64,000 nucleotides of DNA from Actinocrispum wychmicini. Its GTDB lineage: Bacteria > Actinomycetota > Actinomycetes > Mycobacteriales > Pseudonocardiaceae. The stretch covers positions 1 to 64,000 of the forward strand of contig NZ_SLWS01000019.1 of the NCBI RefSeq assembly GCF_004345645.1. The letters run 5' to 3'. The notes under the pieces were generated by a model. The model did not search any database. It saw only the letters and a program-made list of their open reading frames with translations, and was not told where the DNA came from. Positions 34,483-45,207 of the stretch are shown piece by piece (positions within the stretch are counted from its first letter, which is position 1; the number at the start of each line of letters is the position of its first letter). The position numbers were made by a program, and so were the translations under genes.

Positions 34483-35192
34483 GCCGTGCCCCCTCGTACC
34501 TGGCGGTCTTGGGCAGCAGGCGGGATTCGCCCTTCGCTGCGCCATTGGCGCAGCACGGTTCGGCCGTAGTTGTTCGTGCCTGCTACCCGGTCCAACTCGG
34601 CGCCGGTCGGCGTGCGCCCATGGGCCTGCTCGCGCTCGAAGTGTGCCCACATGATCTCTTGAGCAGTTGGCTCCGTAGTCGGCGAGACCTTCGCGAGAGC
34701 GATCACCTGGCCAATCTCACCGCTCTCGGTGTTGGTCTCGCCGCCTTGCTCGACCACCGGAGCGGCCTGATCAGTCTCGGTGTGCTGCCGAGAGCGAGGA
34801 CCATGGGCCAGCAACTCGACGGCCAAGAGCAGGGCCACCGGAGGCCAACCCGCGACCAGGACCGGCTGCCATGCCAGTGTCGGGGCGGCGGCGATGTTGG
34901 CCGCGAGCGACATGGCGATCCCCAGCCAGAACGACAACCAGACCGCAACCCGCCCCCGGCGGCTGGTCCGTTGGCCGGCCTTGAGTACCCCAACCGTTGC
35001 CAGCAATAGCAAACCGTCTACCGACAACGGCCACAGCGAAGCACTCGTCGGGTCGGAACCGCCGATCAAGGCGTACTCGCGCTGATGCTCATAGGACGCG
35101 TACGCGGCGACACCCGCCACGATCAACGCACACCCACGCCGTACCCAAATATCCAGAGGCGCCTTTCCACGCCGCTCGGTAACCTCGGTCAC
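34479..35192 (-). CDS. DUF2637 membrane protein
   Basis: A 237-residue protein with four likely membrane segments in the first half (CALIVAGVAAYASYEH, SVDGLLLLATVGVL, VWLSFWLGIAMSLAANIAA, VAGWPPVALLLAVELLA), matching the DUF2637 family of actinomycete conjugative elements. The C-terminal half is soluble, with a possible helix-turn-helix (TGAELDRVAGTNNYGRTVLR). Its partners in full elements, the FtsK-like TraB and replication proteins, are absent, so this is probably a remnant. It starts 125 bases from tRNA-Gln. Confidence 0.85.
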   Translation of the reverse strand: MTEVTERRGKAPLDIWVRRGCALIVAGVAAYASYEHQREYALIGGSDPTSASLWPLSVDGLLLLATVGVLKAGQRTSRRGRVAVWLSFWLGIAMSLAANIAAAPTLAWQPVLVAGWPPVALLLAVELLAHGPRSRQHTETDQAAPVVEQGGETNTESGEIGQVIALAKVSPTTEPTAQEIMWAHFEREQAHGRTPTGAELDRVAGTNNYGRTVLRQWRSEGRIPPAAQDRQVRGGTA

Positions 35193-35317
35193 CCGGCATC
35201 ACCGCCCTGGCCACGGCGGCGGCGCGGGATCTCGACTGTGGTGGAAACCAGCAGCTCACGGCGGCTTTGGCTCCGTGCAGATGTTGTACGAATCGCGGTA
35301 GGGGTACGCGCCACCAG

Positions 35318-35389
35318 TCCCGGTTGGTGTAACTGGCAGCACTGCGGACTTTGACTCCGTCAACCCAGGTTCGAACCCTGGACCGGGAG
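35318..35389 (+). tRNA. tRNA-Gln(UUG)
   Basis: Acceptor arms tcccggt and accggga pair fully. The anticodon loop is ctttgac with anticodon TTG, giving tRNA-Gln. The T-arm ccaggttcgaaccctgg is canonical, followed by discriminator G. CCA is not encoded. Its 5' side faces the accessory region, while tRNA-targeting integrases usually insert at the 3' end; no duplicated 3' end was found in the window. Confidence 0.93.
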
Positions 35390-35423
35390 CCGGCCCCGCG
35401 CTGGGCGGGGCCGGTCCGGGTGC

Positions 35424-36593
35424 CTACATCGGTGCGACAAGGGCCTCTGACGCCTGGGGGATCATCGGGGTGCAGAACTCGTTGATGAACACCAGGGTTC
35501 GCCTGCCGATCGCCTGGATCGGCGGGGTGAGGTCCTGGTTGGCCATAGTGGTGATCTGGCGGGCGCCGTCCTCGGTGTTCATGCTCCAGGTGTTGTAGCC
35601 GGGGATGTCGCCGCCGTGGCCCCATGCGGCGACGTCCTGCCCACAGATCGCGTTCAGTGGGATGCGCATCAGGCCGAGACCGTAGTCGTAGCCCTGGTAT
35701 TTGCCGTCCGGACCGACGGCCGGGATGGTGGCCTTCATCTGGGCCAGCAGGTTCGGTGGCAGCAGTCGGCCGCCGAGCAGGGCGTGGAAGAACCGGTTCA
35801 GGTCGGGCGCGGAGGAGATCATGTCGCCGGCGCCGAAGTAGCGGCTCAGGTTGTACGCGGTGACGTCGGTCAGGCCGTGTGGTGCCGGGTAGGCCTGCTC
35901 GTAGCCGTGTGCCGCCGGGTTCAGCAGGAGCGGGAAGTCCCGTGGCAGGGAGGTGTCCCACAGGTGCGACGGACCGGTGATGTCTTCGGCCAGGAGGCGT
36001 TCGAAGCGTTTGCCGGTGACCTTCTCGACCAGCCGGGCGAGCACGTTGTAGCCGGTGTTGGAGTACGAGAAGCTGGTGCCCGGTGGGAACAGCAGTGGCT
36101 GGATCGTGCTGTCGTGGATGGCCTCCGTTTCGTCGAAGTGCACGAACCGTTCGGTGTCGAGCTCCTCGACCGACGTCCATGTGTACTGCGGGGCGAGGTC
36201 ACGCGGGAGTCCGCTGCGGTGCTGCAGGAGTTGCCGGACGGTGATCGGCTCCGGATACGGCAGCAGGCCGGGCAGGTACTTGCCGATCGGTTCGTCCAGC
36301 CCGATCCGGCCGGCCGCGACCTGCTGCAACACGAGCGTGGCCACGAACGTCTTGGACACGCTGCCGATCCGGAACCGCCCGGACGGATTCGGCTTCGCGC
36401 CGGTGCGGACGTCGCCGACACCGCTGGTGCCACGCCAGTCGCTCGCCACTGCCAACATCCCCGGGTTGCCCGCGGCGACAGCCACGTCCATCGCGGCCTG
36501 GCGCGGGTCGACACTCGCCGCGGCGGGGCCGGCGGCCCCGAACCCGACGACGGACACAGCGGCGATCATCGAGACAAGGCGTCTCAGGTTCAC
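35424..36593 (-). CDS. secreted serine hydrolase, beta-lactamase / D-Ala-D-Ala carboxypeptidase family (S12)
   Basis: A 389-residue protein. GTG 36593 is preceded by GGGGAGG. An N-terminal signal peptide (LVSMIAAVSVVGFGAAGPAAAS) indicates export. The active-site motifs are SVSK near residue 80 (SxxK), YSN near 175, and HGG near 327, in the order of family S12 penicillin-binding and DD-peptidase-like proteins. Substrate is unknown; cell-wall peptide or ester hydrolysis are options. It lies 35 bases after the tRNA and is divergent from the next gene. Confidence 0.88.
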   Translation of the reverse strand: MNLRRLVSMIAAVSVVGFGAAGPAAASVDPRQAAMDVAVAAGNPGMLAVASDWRGTSGVGDVRTGAKPNPSGRFRIGSVSKTFVATLVLQQVAAGRIGLDEPIGKYLPGLLPYPEPITVRQLLQHRSGLPRDLAPQYTWTSVEELDTERFVHFDETEAIHDSTIQPLLFPPGTSFSYSNTGYNVLARLVEKVTGKRFERLLAEDITGPSHLWDTSLPRDFPLLLNPAAHGYEQAYPAPHGLTDVTAYNLSRYFGAGDMISSAPDLNRFFHALLGGRLLPPNLLAQMKATIPAVGPDGKYQGYDYGLGLMRIPLNAICGQDVAAWGHGGDIPGYNTWSMNTEDGARQITTMANQDLTPPIQAIGRRTLVFINEFCTPMIPQASEALVAPM

Positions 36594-36858
36594 GAATCCT
36601 CCCCAGAAGTCGTAAGAACCAGGCCATCGTGCCGCGAGTTGACCACAACTGTCAAGCTGTCGTTTACGCAGCACGAAATAGATTCCTTGCTGCCAGCGGG
36701 TTTTCTGGAGATCCGTCACGAAACAGCACGTTTTCATGGAAGGCCGGCGCCGGCGCCCCACGAGCCGGCCGTCGACCGACCAGTAACCGCCCTGTGGGAC
36801 ATCGCGGGGCGGTGCGTACCATGCGGGCGTTGTCCAGGCGACCAGCGGAGGCAGTTCT

Positions 36859-37569
36859 TTGACCGGCGAAGTCCCGACCGTTCAGCTCAGCAATGGTGCG
36901 CACATGCCGCAGGTCGGGTTGGCAGCGGTGTCGACCACCACAGTGGCCGAGGCCCTGGCTGCCGGGTATCGCGGCTTCGAGGTCGCCGACCCGGACGTTG
37001 GCCAAGCGCTTGTTCGGTCAGGCGTGCCGAGGCACGAGCTGTTCGTGACGACCCGGATGGCCGAGTCGCCGCGCGCCTTCGAGGAAAGCCTCGCCCGGCT
37101 GCGTATGGACTATGTGGACCTGTGCCTGCTCGCCGCGCCGGTGGACGACTTCGTGCAGGCGTGGAAGGGGCTGGAGAAGGTCGCCGCCGACGGCCGCGCG
37201 CGGGCCATCGGGGTCTGCGACTGTCTCATCCCGCACCTGCGCCGGCTCAGCGAGGAGACCAGCACGGTGCCGGCGGTGAACCGGGTCGAGCTGAATCCCG
37301 GGCACGTCCAGCCGATTCTGCGCGCCTACCACAGCGAGCACGGCATCACCACGCAGGCGTACCGGCCACTCGGTGACCTGGTCGGGAACGACGAGATCGG
37401 CTTCATGGCCCAGAAGTACGGCAAGACGCCGGCGCAGATCATCCTGCGGTGGCACGTCGAACTCAAGCACGTGATCTCGGTCGAGCCGACGGCGCCGCGC
37501 GAGTACATCGACATCTTCGACTTCGAGCTCGCCGAGGACGACGTGCTCGCACTGTCCGAAATGGCCTAG
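36859..37569 (+). CDS. aldo/keto reductase-like protein lacking catalytic residues
   Basis: A 236-residue protein of the AKR fold, shorter than the usual 275. TTG 36859 follows GGAGG. Clear family segments are VPTVQLSNG, YVDLCLL, DGRARAIGV, YGKTPAQIILRWH and IDIFDFEL. The catalytic Tyr stretch (DTAxxYxNE) is deleted and reads EVADPDVG. The Lys in VTTK is Arg (VTTRM), the His in LIHWP is gone (LLAAP), and the cofactor IPKS is replaced by VEPT. It is therefore probably not an active reductase. Its stop (TAG) shares the palindrome CTAG with the convergent PASTA gene. Confidence 0.82.
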   Translation: MTGEVPTVQLSNGAHMPQVGLAAVSTTTVAEALAAGYRGFEVADPDVGQALVRSGVPRHELFVTTRMAESPRAFEESLARLRMDYVDLCLLAAPVDDFVQAWKGLEKVAADGRARAIGVCDCLIPHLRRLSEETSTVPAVNRVELNPGHVQPILRAYHSEHGITTQAYRPLGDLVGNDEIGFMAQKYGKTPAQIILRWHVELKHVISVEPTAPREYIDIFDFELAEDDVLALSEMA

Positions 37570-37883
37570 GGCGCCAACGGATCCGCTTCCGCGGCAAGCG
37601 TTCTGGGTTCGGGCGACGGACGGCGGGGTTCACGCACACCCGCGTCGCCGCCGACCGGACGGAACCGCACCCGGACGCTGTCCCAGCGGTACAACGTGGT
37701 GCCCGGGGGCGGGTCCTGTGCCGTGATCACGTAGGTGCCTGGCCAGGTCAAGGCGCCCAGCGGTGGCCCGTCGGGGTCTGGCTGGGCCAGGGCCAGCCCG
37801 GCGTCCGTGCAGACTTGCCGGCCGACGACGACCGGCAAGCCCACGACGTCCGGGACGACCACTCGGTCGGCATGGCGTTCCAT
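37566..37883 (-). CDS. small PASTA-domain protein
   Basis: A 105-residue protein. VVVPDVVGLPVVVGRQVCTDAGL is the start of a PASTA domain, followed by the usual strand and QDPPPGTTLYRWDSVRV. PASTA domains bind peptidoglycan fragments or beta-lactams in kinases and penicillin-binding proteins; here it stands alone with no signal peptide or membrane segment visible. The gene is read after gcvP, 17 bases downstream of it, and ends on the shared CTAG. Confidence 0.78.
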   Translation of the reverse strand: MERHADRVVVPDVVGLPVVVGRQVCTDAGLALAQPDPDGPPLGALTWPGTYVITAQDPPPGTTLYRWDSVRVRFRPVGGDAGVREPRRPSPEPRTLAAEADPLAP

Positions 37884-37899
37884 ACCACCGAGTGTCCGC

Positions 37900-40773
<2,874 letters not shown>

Positions 40774-40832
40774 TTCGGCCTCCGGGCGGGATGCGGGCGT
40801 GCGTCGGCGCCCTCCCCCTCTGTCCATGCCCG

Positions 40833-40995
40833 AAGGCGCCTGAGAGTTTCACCCGCGCGAACGCGAGCTTTCACCGTCGGCGGGGCCAGACCTCAGCCCG
40901 CTTTCCAGAGGCGTCTCCCTCGCACGGTCCTTTTGCCTGAGAGGTTCCGGGGAGGAATTGCTCCTTCGGCGCCGGTTTGCCGGACTCTCCCGAGC
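40833..40995 (-). promoter_or_regulatory. tandem glycine riboswitch upstream of gcvP
   Basis: On the minus strand two glycine aptamers follow each other. The first reads cgggagagtccgg, then gccgaaggagcaa, then ctctcaggcaaaaggacc. The second reads gggagacgcctctggaaagc, with ggtgaaactctcaggc near the 3' end. The repeated gggaga and ctctcaggc elements are the conserved core. The 3' edge lies about 60 bases before the preferred gcvP start. In this family, glycine binding switches the glycine cleavage gene on. Confidence 0.9.
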
Positions 40996-41057
40996 GAGAT
41001 CAGCGACTGCCAGGAAAGGATACCGCCTGCCCGTTCCCAGTTCCCGTAACCGGGGGG

Positions 41058-41633
41058 TCAACTCACGCTGCGGGTCCGGCGCCGGGCCGACAACTCGTCC
41101 TCGTGCTGGACCAACTCGCCCCCGTCGGCGCGCTCCGCCGGGAACTCGTGGATCGATCCACTGATCTCCCGCATGGCGCCGCTGACCGCGATCCCGAACA
41201 CGCCTTGCCCGCCCTGCAACAGATCCACGAGTTCCTCGGGCGACGAACACTCGTAGACCGTCGTCCCGTCACTGAACAAGGTGATCTTGGCGAGGTCGCG
41301 GACACCGCGCCTGCGGAGGTGTTCCACCGCGACCCTTATGTTCTGCAGCGACACCCCAGTGTCCAAGAGCCGCTTGACCACCTTCAACACCAGCAGGTCC
41401 TTGAACGAGTACAGCCGCTGGCTGCCTGATCCCTGAGCGGTCCGGATCGACGGTGCGACCAACCCGGTGCGGGCCCAGTAGTCGAGCTGGCGGTAAGTTA
41501 TCCCCGCGATCTGGCACGCGGCCGGCCCCCGGTAGCCGACCAGCTCGTCCGGCAGCGAGGCGTCCGGGAACAGCTCACCCTGTTCACCTGCCGCCACACC
41601 GGCGAGCGGACTGTCGGGCCGTTGCTCGATCAC
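41058..41633 (-). CDS. MerR-family transcription regulator (Rv1830-like)
   Basis: A 191-residue regulator. GTG 41633 has GGGAGG about five bases upstream. The winged-helix DNA-binding domain contains YRGPAACQIAGITYRQLDYWARTGLVAP and SGSQRLYSFKDLLVLKVVKRLLDTGVSL. It corresponds in position to Rv1830 of mycobacteria, between the DUF151 gene and gcvP. A Rv1830-type gene is implicated in growth control in mycobacteria; that role is inferred from synteny only. It precedes the gcvP riboswitch. Confidence 0.88.
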   Translation of the reverse strand: MIEQRPDSPLAGVAAGEQGELFPDASLPDELVGYRGPAACQIAGITYRQLDYWARTGLVAPSIRTAQGSGSQRLYSFKDLLVLKVVKRLLDTGVSLQNIRVAVEHLRRRGVRDLAKITLFSDGTTVYECSSPEELVDLLQGGQGVFGIAVSGAMREISGSIHEFPAERADGGELVQHEDELSARRRTRSVS

Positions 41634-41805
41634 GCCGTCCTCCCATCGTCCCCGGCGCTCCACCCCCAGGAGTGGAATCCGCCGGTCATGAGCGTCCGCC
41701 GGGGCGACCACCCGCAGGTCACACCGTCGTAAGTTCGCTCATGTCTGAAGGTAGGACGGCCGGGCGACCCGGTCAACGCGACGCGCGGAGAGCGGGTGAC
41801 GTGGT

Positions 41806-41859
41806 ACACACCACTCTGGGGCTAACGCGGACACCAGTGGTGTGTGCTCAGGTGTCCGC
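41806..41859 (-). terminator. two overlapping alternative hairpins after the DUF151 gene
   Basis: Arms acacaccact (41806-41815) and agtggtgtgt (41836-41845) form one 10-base stem. Arms gcggacacc (41827-41835) and ggtgtccgc (41851-41859) form another, 9-base stem, which spans the stop codon of the DUF151 gene. The two stems share bases, so only one can form at a time. They lie between the DUF151 gene and the Rv1830-like gene, where a switchable terminator or attenuator would make sense. Confidence 0.5.
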
Positions 41860-42321
41860 GCCCCTAAAATCCTCCGGGGAGACCGAGTCGAGGAACTCGC
41901 GGAACTTCTCCACCTCGTCCTCCTGCTCGTCCGGGATGATCAGGCCGGCCTCGGCCAGCACGGCGTCCTCGGCGTGGATCGGCACGCCGATCCGCAGGGC
42001 GAGCGCGACCGAGTCACTCGGCCGGGCGGACACCCGGATGTCCCCGTCGAAGACCAGTTCGGCGAAGAACGTGCCTTCCCGCAGGTCGGTGATCCGGACC
42101 TGCTCCAACTCCCGGCCCAGCGCCGCGATCACGTCCTTGAGCAGGTCGTGCGTGAGCGGCCGGGCCGGCCGTACGCCCTGCTGTTCCAACGCGATCGCCG
42201 TAGCCTCCACCGAGCCGATCCAGATCGGCAGGTACCGTTCGCCTTCGGTTTCGCGTAGCAACAAGATCGGCTGGTTAGCGGGTAGTTCGACCCGCACGCC
42301 AACGACGCGCATCTCGCTCAT
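41848..42321 (-). CDS. bifunctional nuclease family (DUF151) protein
   Basis: A 157-residue protein. LPIWIGSVEATAIAL near residue 31, LTHDLLKDVIAALG near 56, FFAELVF near 85 and ARPSDSVALALRIGVPI near 99 are the family signature. The family has weak RNase and DNase activity in some plant and bacterial members. It is the counterpart of Rv1829 in the conserved block, between two MerR genes. Confidence 0.92.
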   Translation of the reverse strand: MSEMRVVGVRVELPANQPILLLRETEGERYLPIWIGSVEATAIALEQQGVRPARPLTHDLLKDVIAALGRELEQVRITDLREGTFFAELVFDGDIRVSARPSDSVALALRIGVPIHAEDAVLAEAGLIIPDEQEDEVEKFREFLDSVSPEDFRGADT

Positions 42322-42474
42322 CGGCCATCGCCTCCCTCGGCATGCTCAACCGCGACGACCCCCGCTCGACTTGAGGATCGCGCATCGTCACCTTCGACGC
42401 TACCCGCCATCCGGGCCTGACGCCTGACTTCCCAAGTATCCAGATCGATCACGATGTACCAAGTGCCGCGCTCT

Positions 42475-43191
42475 TCACGATGTGTTTACCCCGCGCAGCC
42501 CGGCCTTGACCAGAAGTGTGTGCAGCGCAACCGAAAGCGCGGCGAGTTCGCGTAACACCTCGTCCACCCGGCCGCGCGCCTTGAGGTCACGTTGTCGATA
42601 CATGGGGGTCACGATCTGTTCCAGCAGACCGACCTCACGGTCGGCGGCGGCCCGGAAAGCCCTGAGGTGCCGGGGTTCGATGCCGTACTCGGCCATCGCC
42701 CGCACCACCCGCGCGAGGTCGAGGTCGGTGGTGTCGTAGAAGCCCGCCGGACCCGGCCTGATCAGCCCGAACTGTTCCAGCTCCGCCAGGGTGCCCGAGT
42801 CGATCCCGGCCGTGGCGAGCAGCGTCTCCCGGGTCAGCCGCCGCTCCGCCCGGGGCTCGAAGTCGGCCGCGTCCGGCAGGCCGGCGACGAGCGGGCTGGC
42901 GACGAGCGGGCCGCGGGGGCCGGTTTCCCGGTCCGCCGCGGCCAAGTGCTCCTTGATGACCTTCAGTGGCAGATACTGGTCACGCTGGGCGCGCAGCACA
43001 TATCTCAGCCGCTCGACGTCAGCGCCGGTGAACTGCCGGTAACCGGACGCGGTCCGGCCCGGCTGGACCAGACCCTCCGCCTCCAGAAACCTGATCTTGG
43101 AGATGGTCACGTCGGGAAACTCGGCACGCAGCTCACCCAGCACCGCACCGATGCTCATCCCGTCGCGCAGTGGCCGGCCGGCCGCTGACAC
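42475..43191 (-). CDS. ftsR: MerR-family regulator FtsR (Rv1828-like)
   Basis: A 238-residue protein. The winged helix has SIGAVLGELRAEFPDVTISKIRFLE and LVQPGRTASGYRQFTGADVERLRYVL. It matches the FtsR/Rv1828 type by sequence style and by its place directly before garA; in corynebacteria this regulator acts on ftsZ. Its C-terminal half is helical and lacks metal-binding cysteines. The stop lies 153 bases from the DUF151 start. Confidence 0.9.
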   Translation of the reverse strand: MSAAGRPLRDGMSIGAVLGELRAEFPDVTISKIRFLEAEGLVQPGRTASGYRQFTGADVERLRYVLRAQRDQYLPLKVIKEHLAAADRETGPRGPLVASPLVAGLPDAADFEPRAERRLTRETLLATAGIDSGTLAELEQFGLIRPGPAGFYDTTDLDLARVVRAMAEYGIEPRHLRAFRAAADREVGLLEQIVTPMYRQRDLKARGRVDEVLRELAALSVALHTLLVKAGLRGVNTS

Positions 43192-43197
43192 CCGACG

Positions 43198-43644
43198 CTA
43201 TCCCTGGTTGCCGGTCAGGAACACCAGGCGGAACTTGCCGATCTGCACCTCGTCGCCGCCGGCCAGCACGGCCTGGTCGACCGGCTCCCGGTTGACATAC
43301 GTGCCGTTCAGGCTGCCGACATCGATCACCACGAAGTCGCCGCCTTCCCGGCGGAACTCCGCGTGCCGACGGGACACCGTGACGTCGTCGAGGAAGATGT
43401 CGCTGTCCGGGTGCCTGCCCGCGCTCGTGGTGTCCCGGTCCAGCAGGAAGCGGGACCCCGCGTTGGGGCCACGCTTCACCACGAGCAGCGCGGAACCGGC
43501 CGGCAGCGCGTCGATCCCGGCGACCTGCGGCTCCGGCGGGGCCGGCGGCTCGCCGCCCACGTCGGCGAGGAAGTCGGCCCGGAACACGGAGGTCCGCTCC
43601 GGAGACTGCTCCGGCGGAACGCCGGGTCCGTCGTTCGTGCTCAC
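43198..43644 (-). CDS. garA: FHA-domain protein GarA/OdhI type
   Basis: A 148-residue protein. GTG 43644 has AGGAGG upstream. The regulatory N-terminal motif reads ERTSVFRADFL at residues 16-26, followed by an FHA domain with GRHPDSDIFLDDVTVSRRHAEF and LNGTYVN. In mycobacteria and corynebacteria this protein, phosphorylated on the Thr-Thr pair of ETTSVFRADFL, controls 2-oxoglutarate dehydrogenase and glutamate metabolism. Here the first Thr is replaced by Arg, leaving only Thr18. Confidence 0.92.
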   Translation of the reverse strand: MSTNDGPGVPPEQSPERTSVFRADFLADVGGEPPAPPEPQVAGIDALPAGSALLVVKRGPNAGSRFLLDRDTTSAGRHPDSDIFLDDVTVSRRHAEFRREGGDFVVIDVGSLNGTYVNREPVDQAVLAGGDEVQIGKFRLVFLTGNQG

Positions 43645-43754
43645 CTGAGCTCTCCTCCTGCTGCTGTACTCGCTTGTTCCGCCAAACGTACCGTGCTCGT
43701 CGTACGACGAAGCGGCTGGTCCCCGCTTTCGGCGAAACCAGGCGAAGATCCTTC

Positions 43755-44138
43755 TCATGCCTGACCGGTGAGCTCGCCGTAGGCCGCCGCGTCGAGCAGG
43801 TCACCGAGAGCGCTTTCGTCGTCGATCTTGAGCTCGAACATCCAGCCCTCGCCGTAACTGTCGGAGTTGATCAGCTCCGGGGTGTCCGCGAGGGCCTCGT
43901 TGACCGCGGTGACCTCGCCACCCACCGGGGCGTAGATCTCCGACACGCTCTTGGTGGACTCGACCTCGCCGACCGCGTCCTTCGCGGCCACCGTCGCGCC
44001 GACCTCGGGCAGCTGCACGAACACCACGTCACCGAGCTGCTGCTGGGCGAAGTCGGTGATGCCGATCCGGACCGTGCCGCCCGCCCTGGTCTCGATCCAC
44101 TCGTGGTCATCCGTGTACTTCAGGTCTTCCGGCGTCAC
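43755..44138 (-). CDS. gcvH: glycine cleavage system H-protein
   Basis: A 127-residue lipoyl carrier. GTG 44138 is preceded by AGGAG. The lipoylated Lys63 lies in VESTKSVSEIYAP, and DLKYTDDHEWI at the N-terminus is a family mark. It receives the aminomethyl group from gcvP. It lies about 110 bases upstream of garA and 49 bases after the pgsA-like gene. A longer open frame upstream is an artefact of pgsA in another phase. Confidence 0.96.
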   Translation of the reverse strand: MTPEDLKYTDDHEWIETRAGGTVRIGITDFAQQQLGDVVFVQLPEVGATVAAKDAVGEVESTKSVSEIYAPVGGEVTAVNEALADTPELINSDSYGEGWMFELKIDDESALGDLLDAAAYGELTGQA

Positions 44139-44187
44139 GTCCCCGTCTCCTTCTGCGCATACCGACAGCCGTGTGTTGGCTGGCAGC

Positions 44188-44760
44188 TTAGAGTGGCCGG
44201 GCTCGCCGGATCGCGGTGACCGCCTGCAAGACGTAGATCGCCCCGGACCAGACGTACAGCGCGACACCCCAGACGGTGAACGCGTAGGCGATCGGACGGG
44301 CGATATCGGCCGCCGTCGAGTCCAGTTGGGCGAACAGCAGGAACGGGAACGCGTAGAGCAGGACGAACGTGGCGCCCTTGCCGAGGTAGAGCACGTCGGG
44401 CGGGCCGTAGCCGTTCCTACGCAGCAACGGCAGGCAGACCAGCACGGCGAGATCCCGGACGACCAGCACCAGCACGACCCACAGCGGCACGATGTCGCGG
44501 ACGACGAACGCGACCATGGCCGCCAGGGTGTAGAGCCGGTCGGCGAGCGGGTCGAGCATCGCGCCCAGCCGGCTGGTCTGGTTGAGCCAGCGGGCGACCT
44601 TGCCGTCCAGCCAGTCGGTGATCCCGCTGACCGCGAACACCACGATCGCCCAGCCGTCCTCCTGAGGACCCAGCAGCAGCCAGAGGAACAGCGGCACACC
44701 GGCCAGCCGGAGAACGCTCAAGGCGTTGGGAACGGTCCAGAGTCGATCGCCTTCGAGCAC
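44188..44760 (-). CDS. CDP-alcohol phosphatidyltransferase (PgsA2-like)
   Basis: A 190-residue membrane enzyme of phospholipid synthesis. The family motif lies near residues 45-80: GITDWLDGKVARW, then GAMLDPLADR, which fits D-x2-DG-x2-AR-x8-G-x3-D-x3-D. Several membrane segments are present. The position beside gcvH matches Rv1822 of mycobacteria. The exact alcohol substrate is not shown. Confidence 0.9.
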   Translation of the reverse strand: MLEGDRLWTVPNALSVLRLAGVPLFLWLLLGPQEDGWAIVVFAVSGITDWLDGKVARWLNQTSRLGAMLDPLADRLYTLAAMVAFVVRDIVPLWVVLVLVVRDLAVLVCLPLLRRNGYGPPDVLYLGKGATFVLLYAFPFLLFAQLDSTAADIARPIAYAFTVWGVALYVWSGAIYVLQAVTAIRRARPL

Positions 44761-44815
44761 ATGGTCATGCTAACCGGCGCTGGTCACGCGGCTCCCCAGG
44801 CCACGTCCGCGGCGG

Positions 44816-45031
44816 TCAGCTGGCGCGGCGGGTCCGGGTCCAGCCGCGGCTCTCGAGCTCCGCGTGGGTGAACGCCTGCGGGCGGCCGCGGTCGTCGCAG
44901 CCCACCCAACGGGACCGGCCAAGGCCCATCTCAAGCACGTACGCGTGCCCTTTGCTCCACACGACGCTGCACGGGATCGTGGGCAGCTGGGCGATATTGC
45001 TATTGCTTGTCTCGGGATCTGCCTCGTTCAT
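44816..45031 (-). CDS. hypothetical small protein
   Basis: A 71-residue hydrophilic protein. ATG 45031 is preceded by GGAGGTGGGGG, a strong site. It contains the segment VVWSKGHAYVLEMGLGRSRWVGCDDRGRP. No family is recognised. It ends 55 bases before pgsA and probably shares its transcript. Confidence 0.65.
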   Translation of the reverse strand: MNEADPETSNSNIAQLPTIPCSVVWSKGHAYVLEMGLGRSRWVGCDDRGRPQAFTHAELESRGWTRTRRAS

Positions 45032-45207
45032 GTCCCCCACCTCCACCTGGGGTGTCGGCCGGCGGAGCCGCTCCGTTAGCCGCGGGACCGATCATGCCCG
45101 AAACTCGTCATTGCCATTCCCAATTGGGCAGTGTATGGCGCCGATCGGCGCGTAGCGGGCGCCGACCGGCAAAAGATCATTTATCCGGAACGATCGGGGA
45201 CGGCGCG

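Noticed and set aside
43755-44699. A 314-residue frame that includes gcvH
   Set aside because: Its first half is pgsA-like DNA in another phase. The GcvH start with AGGAG is at 44138.
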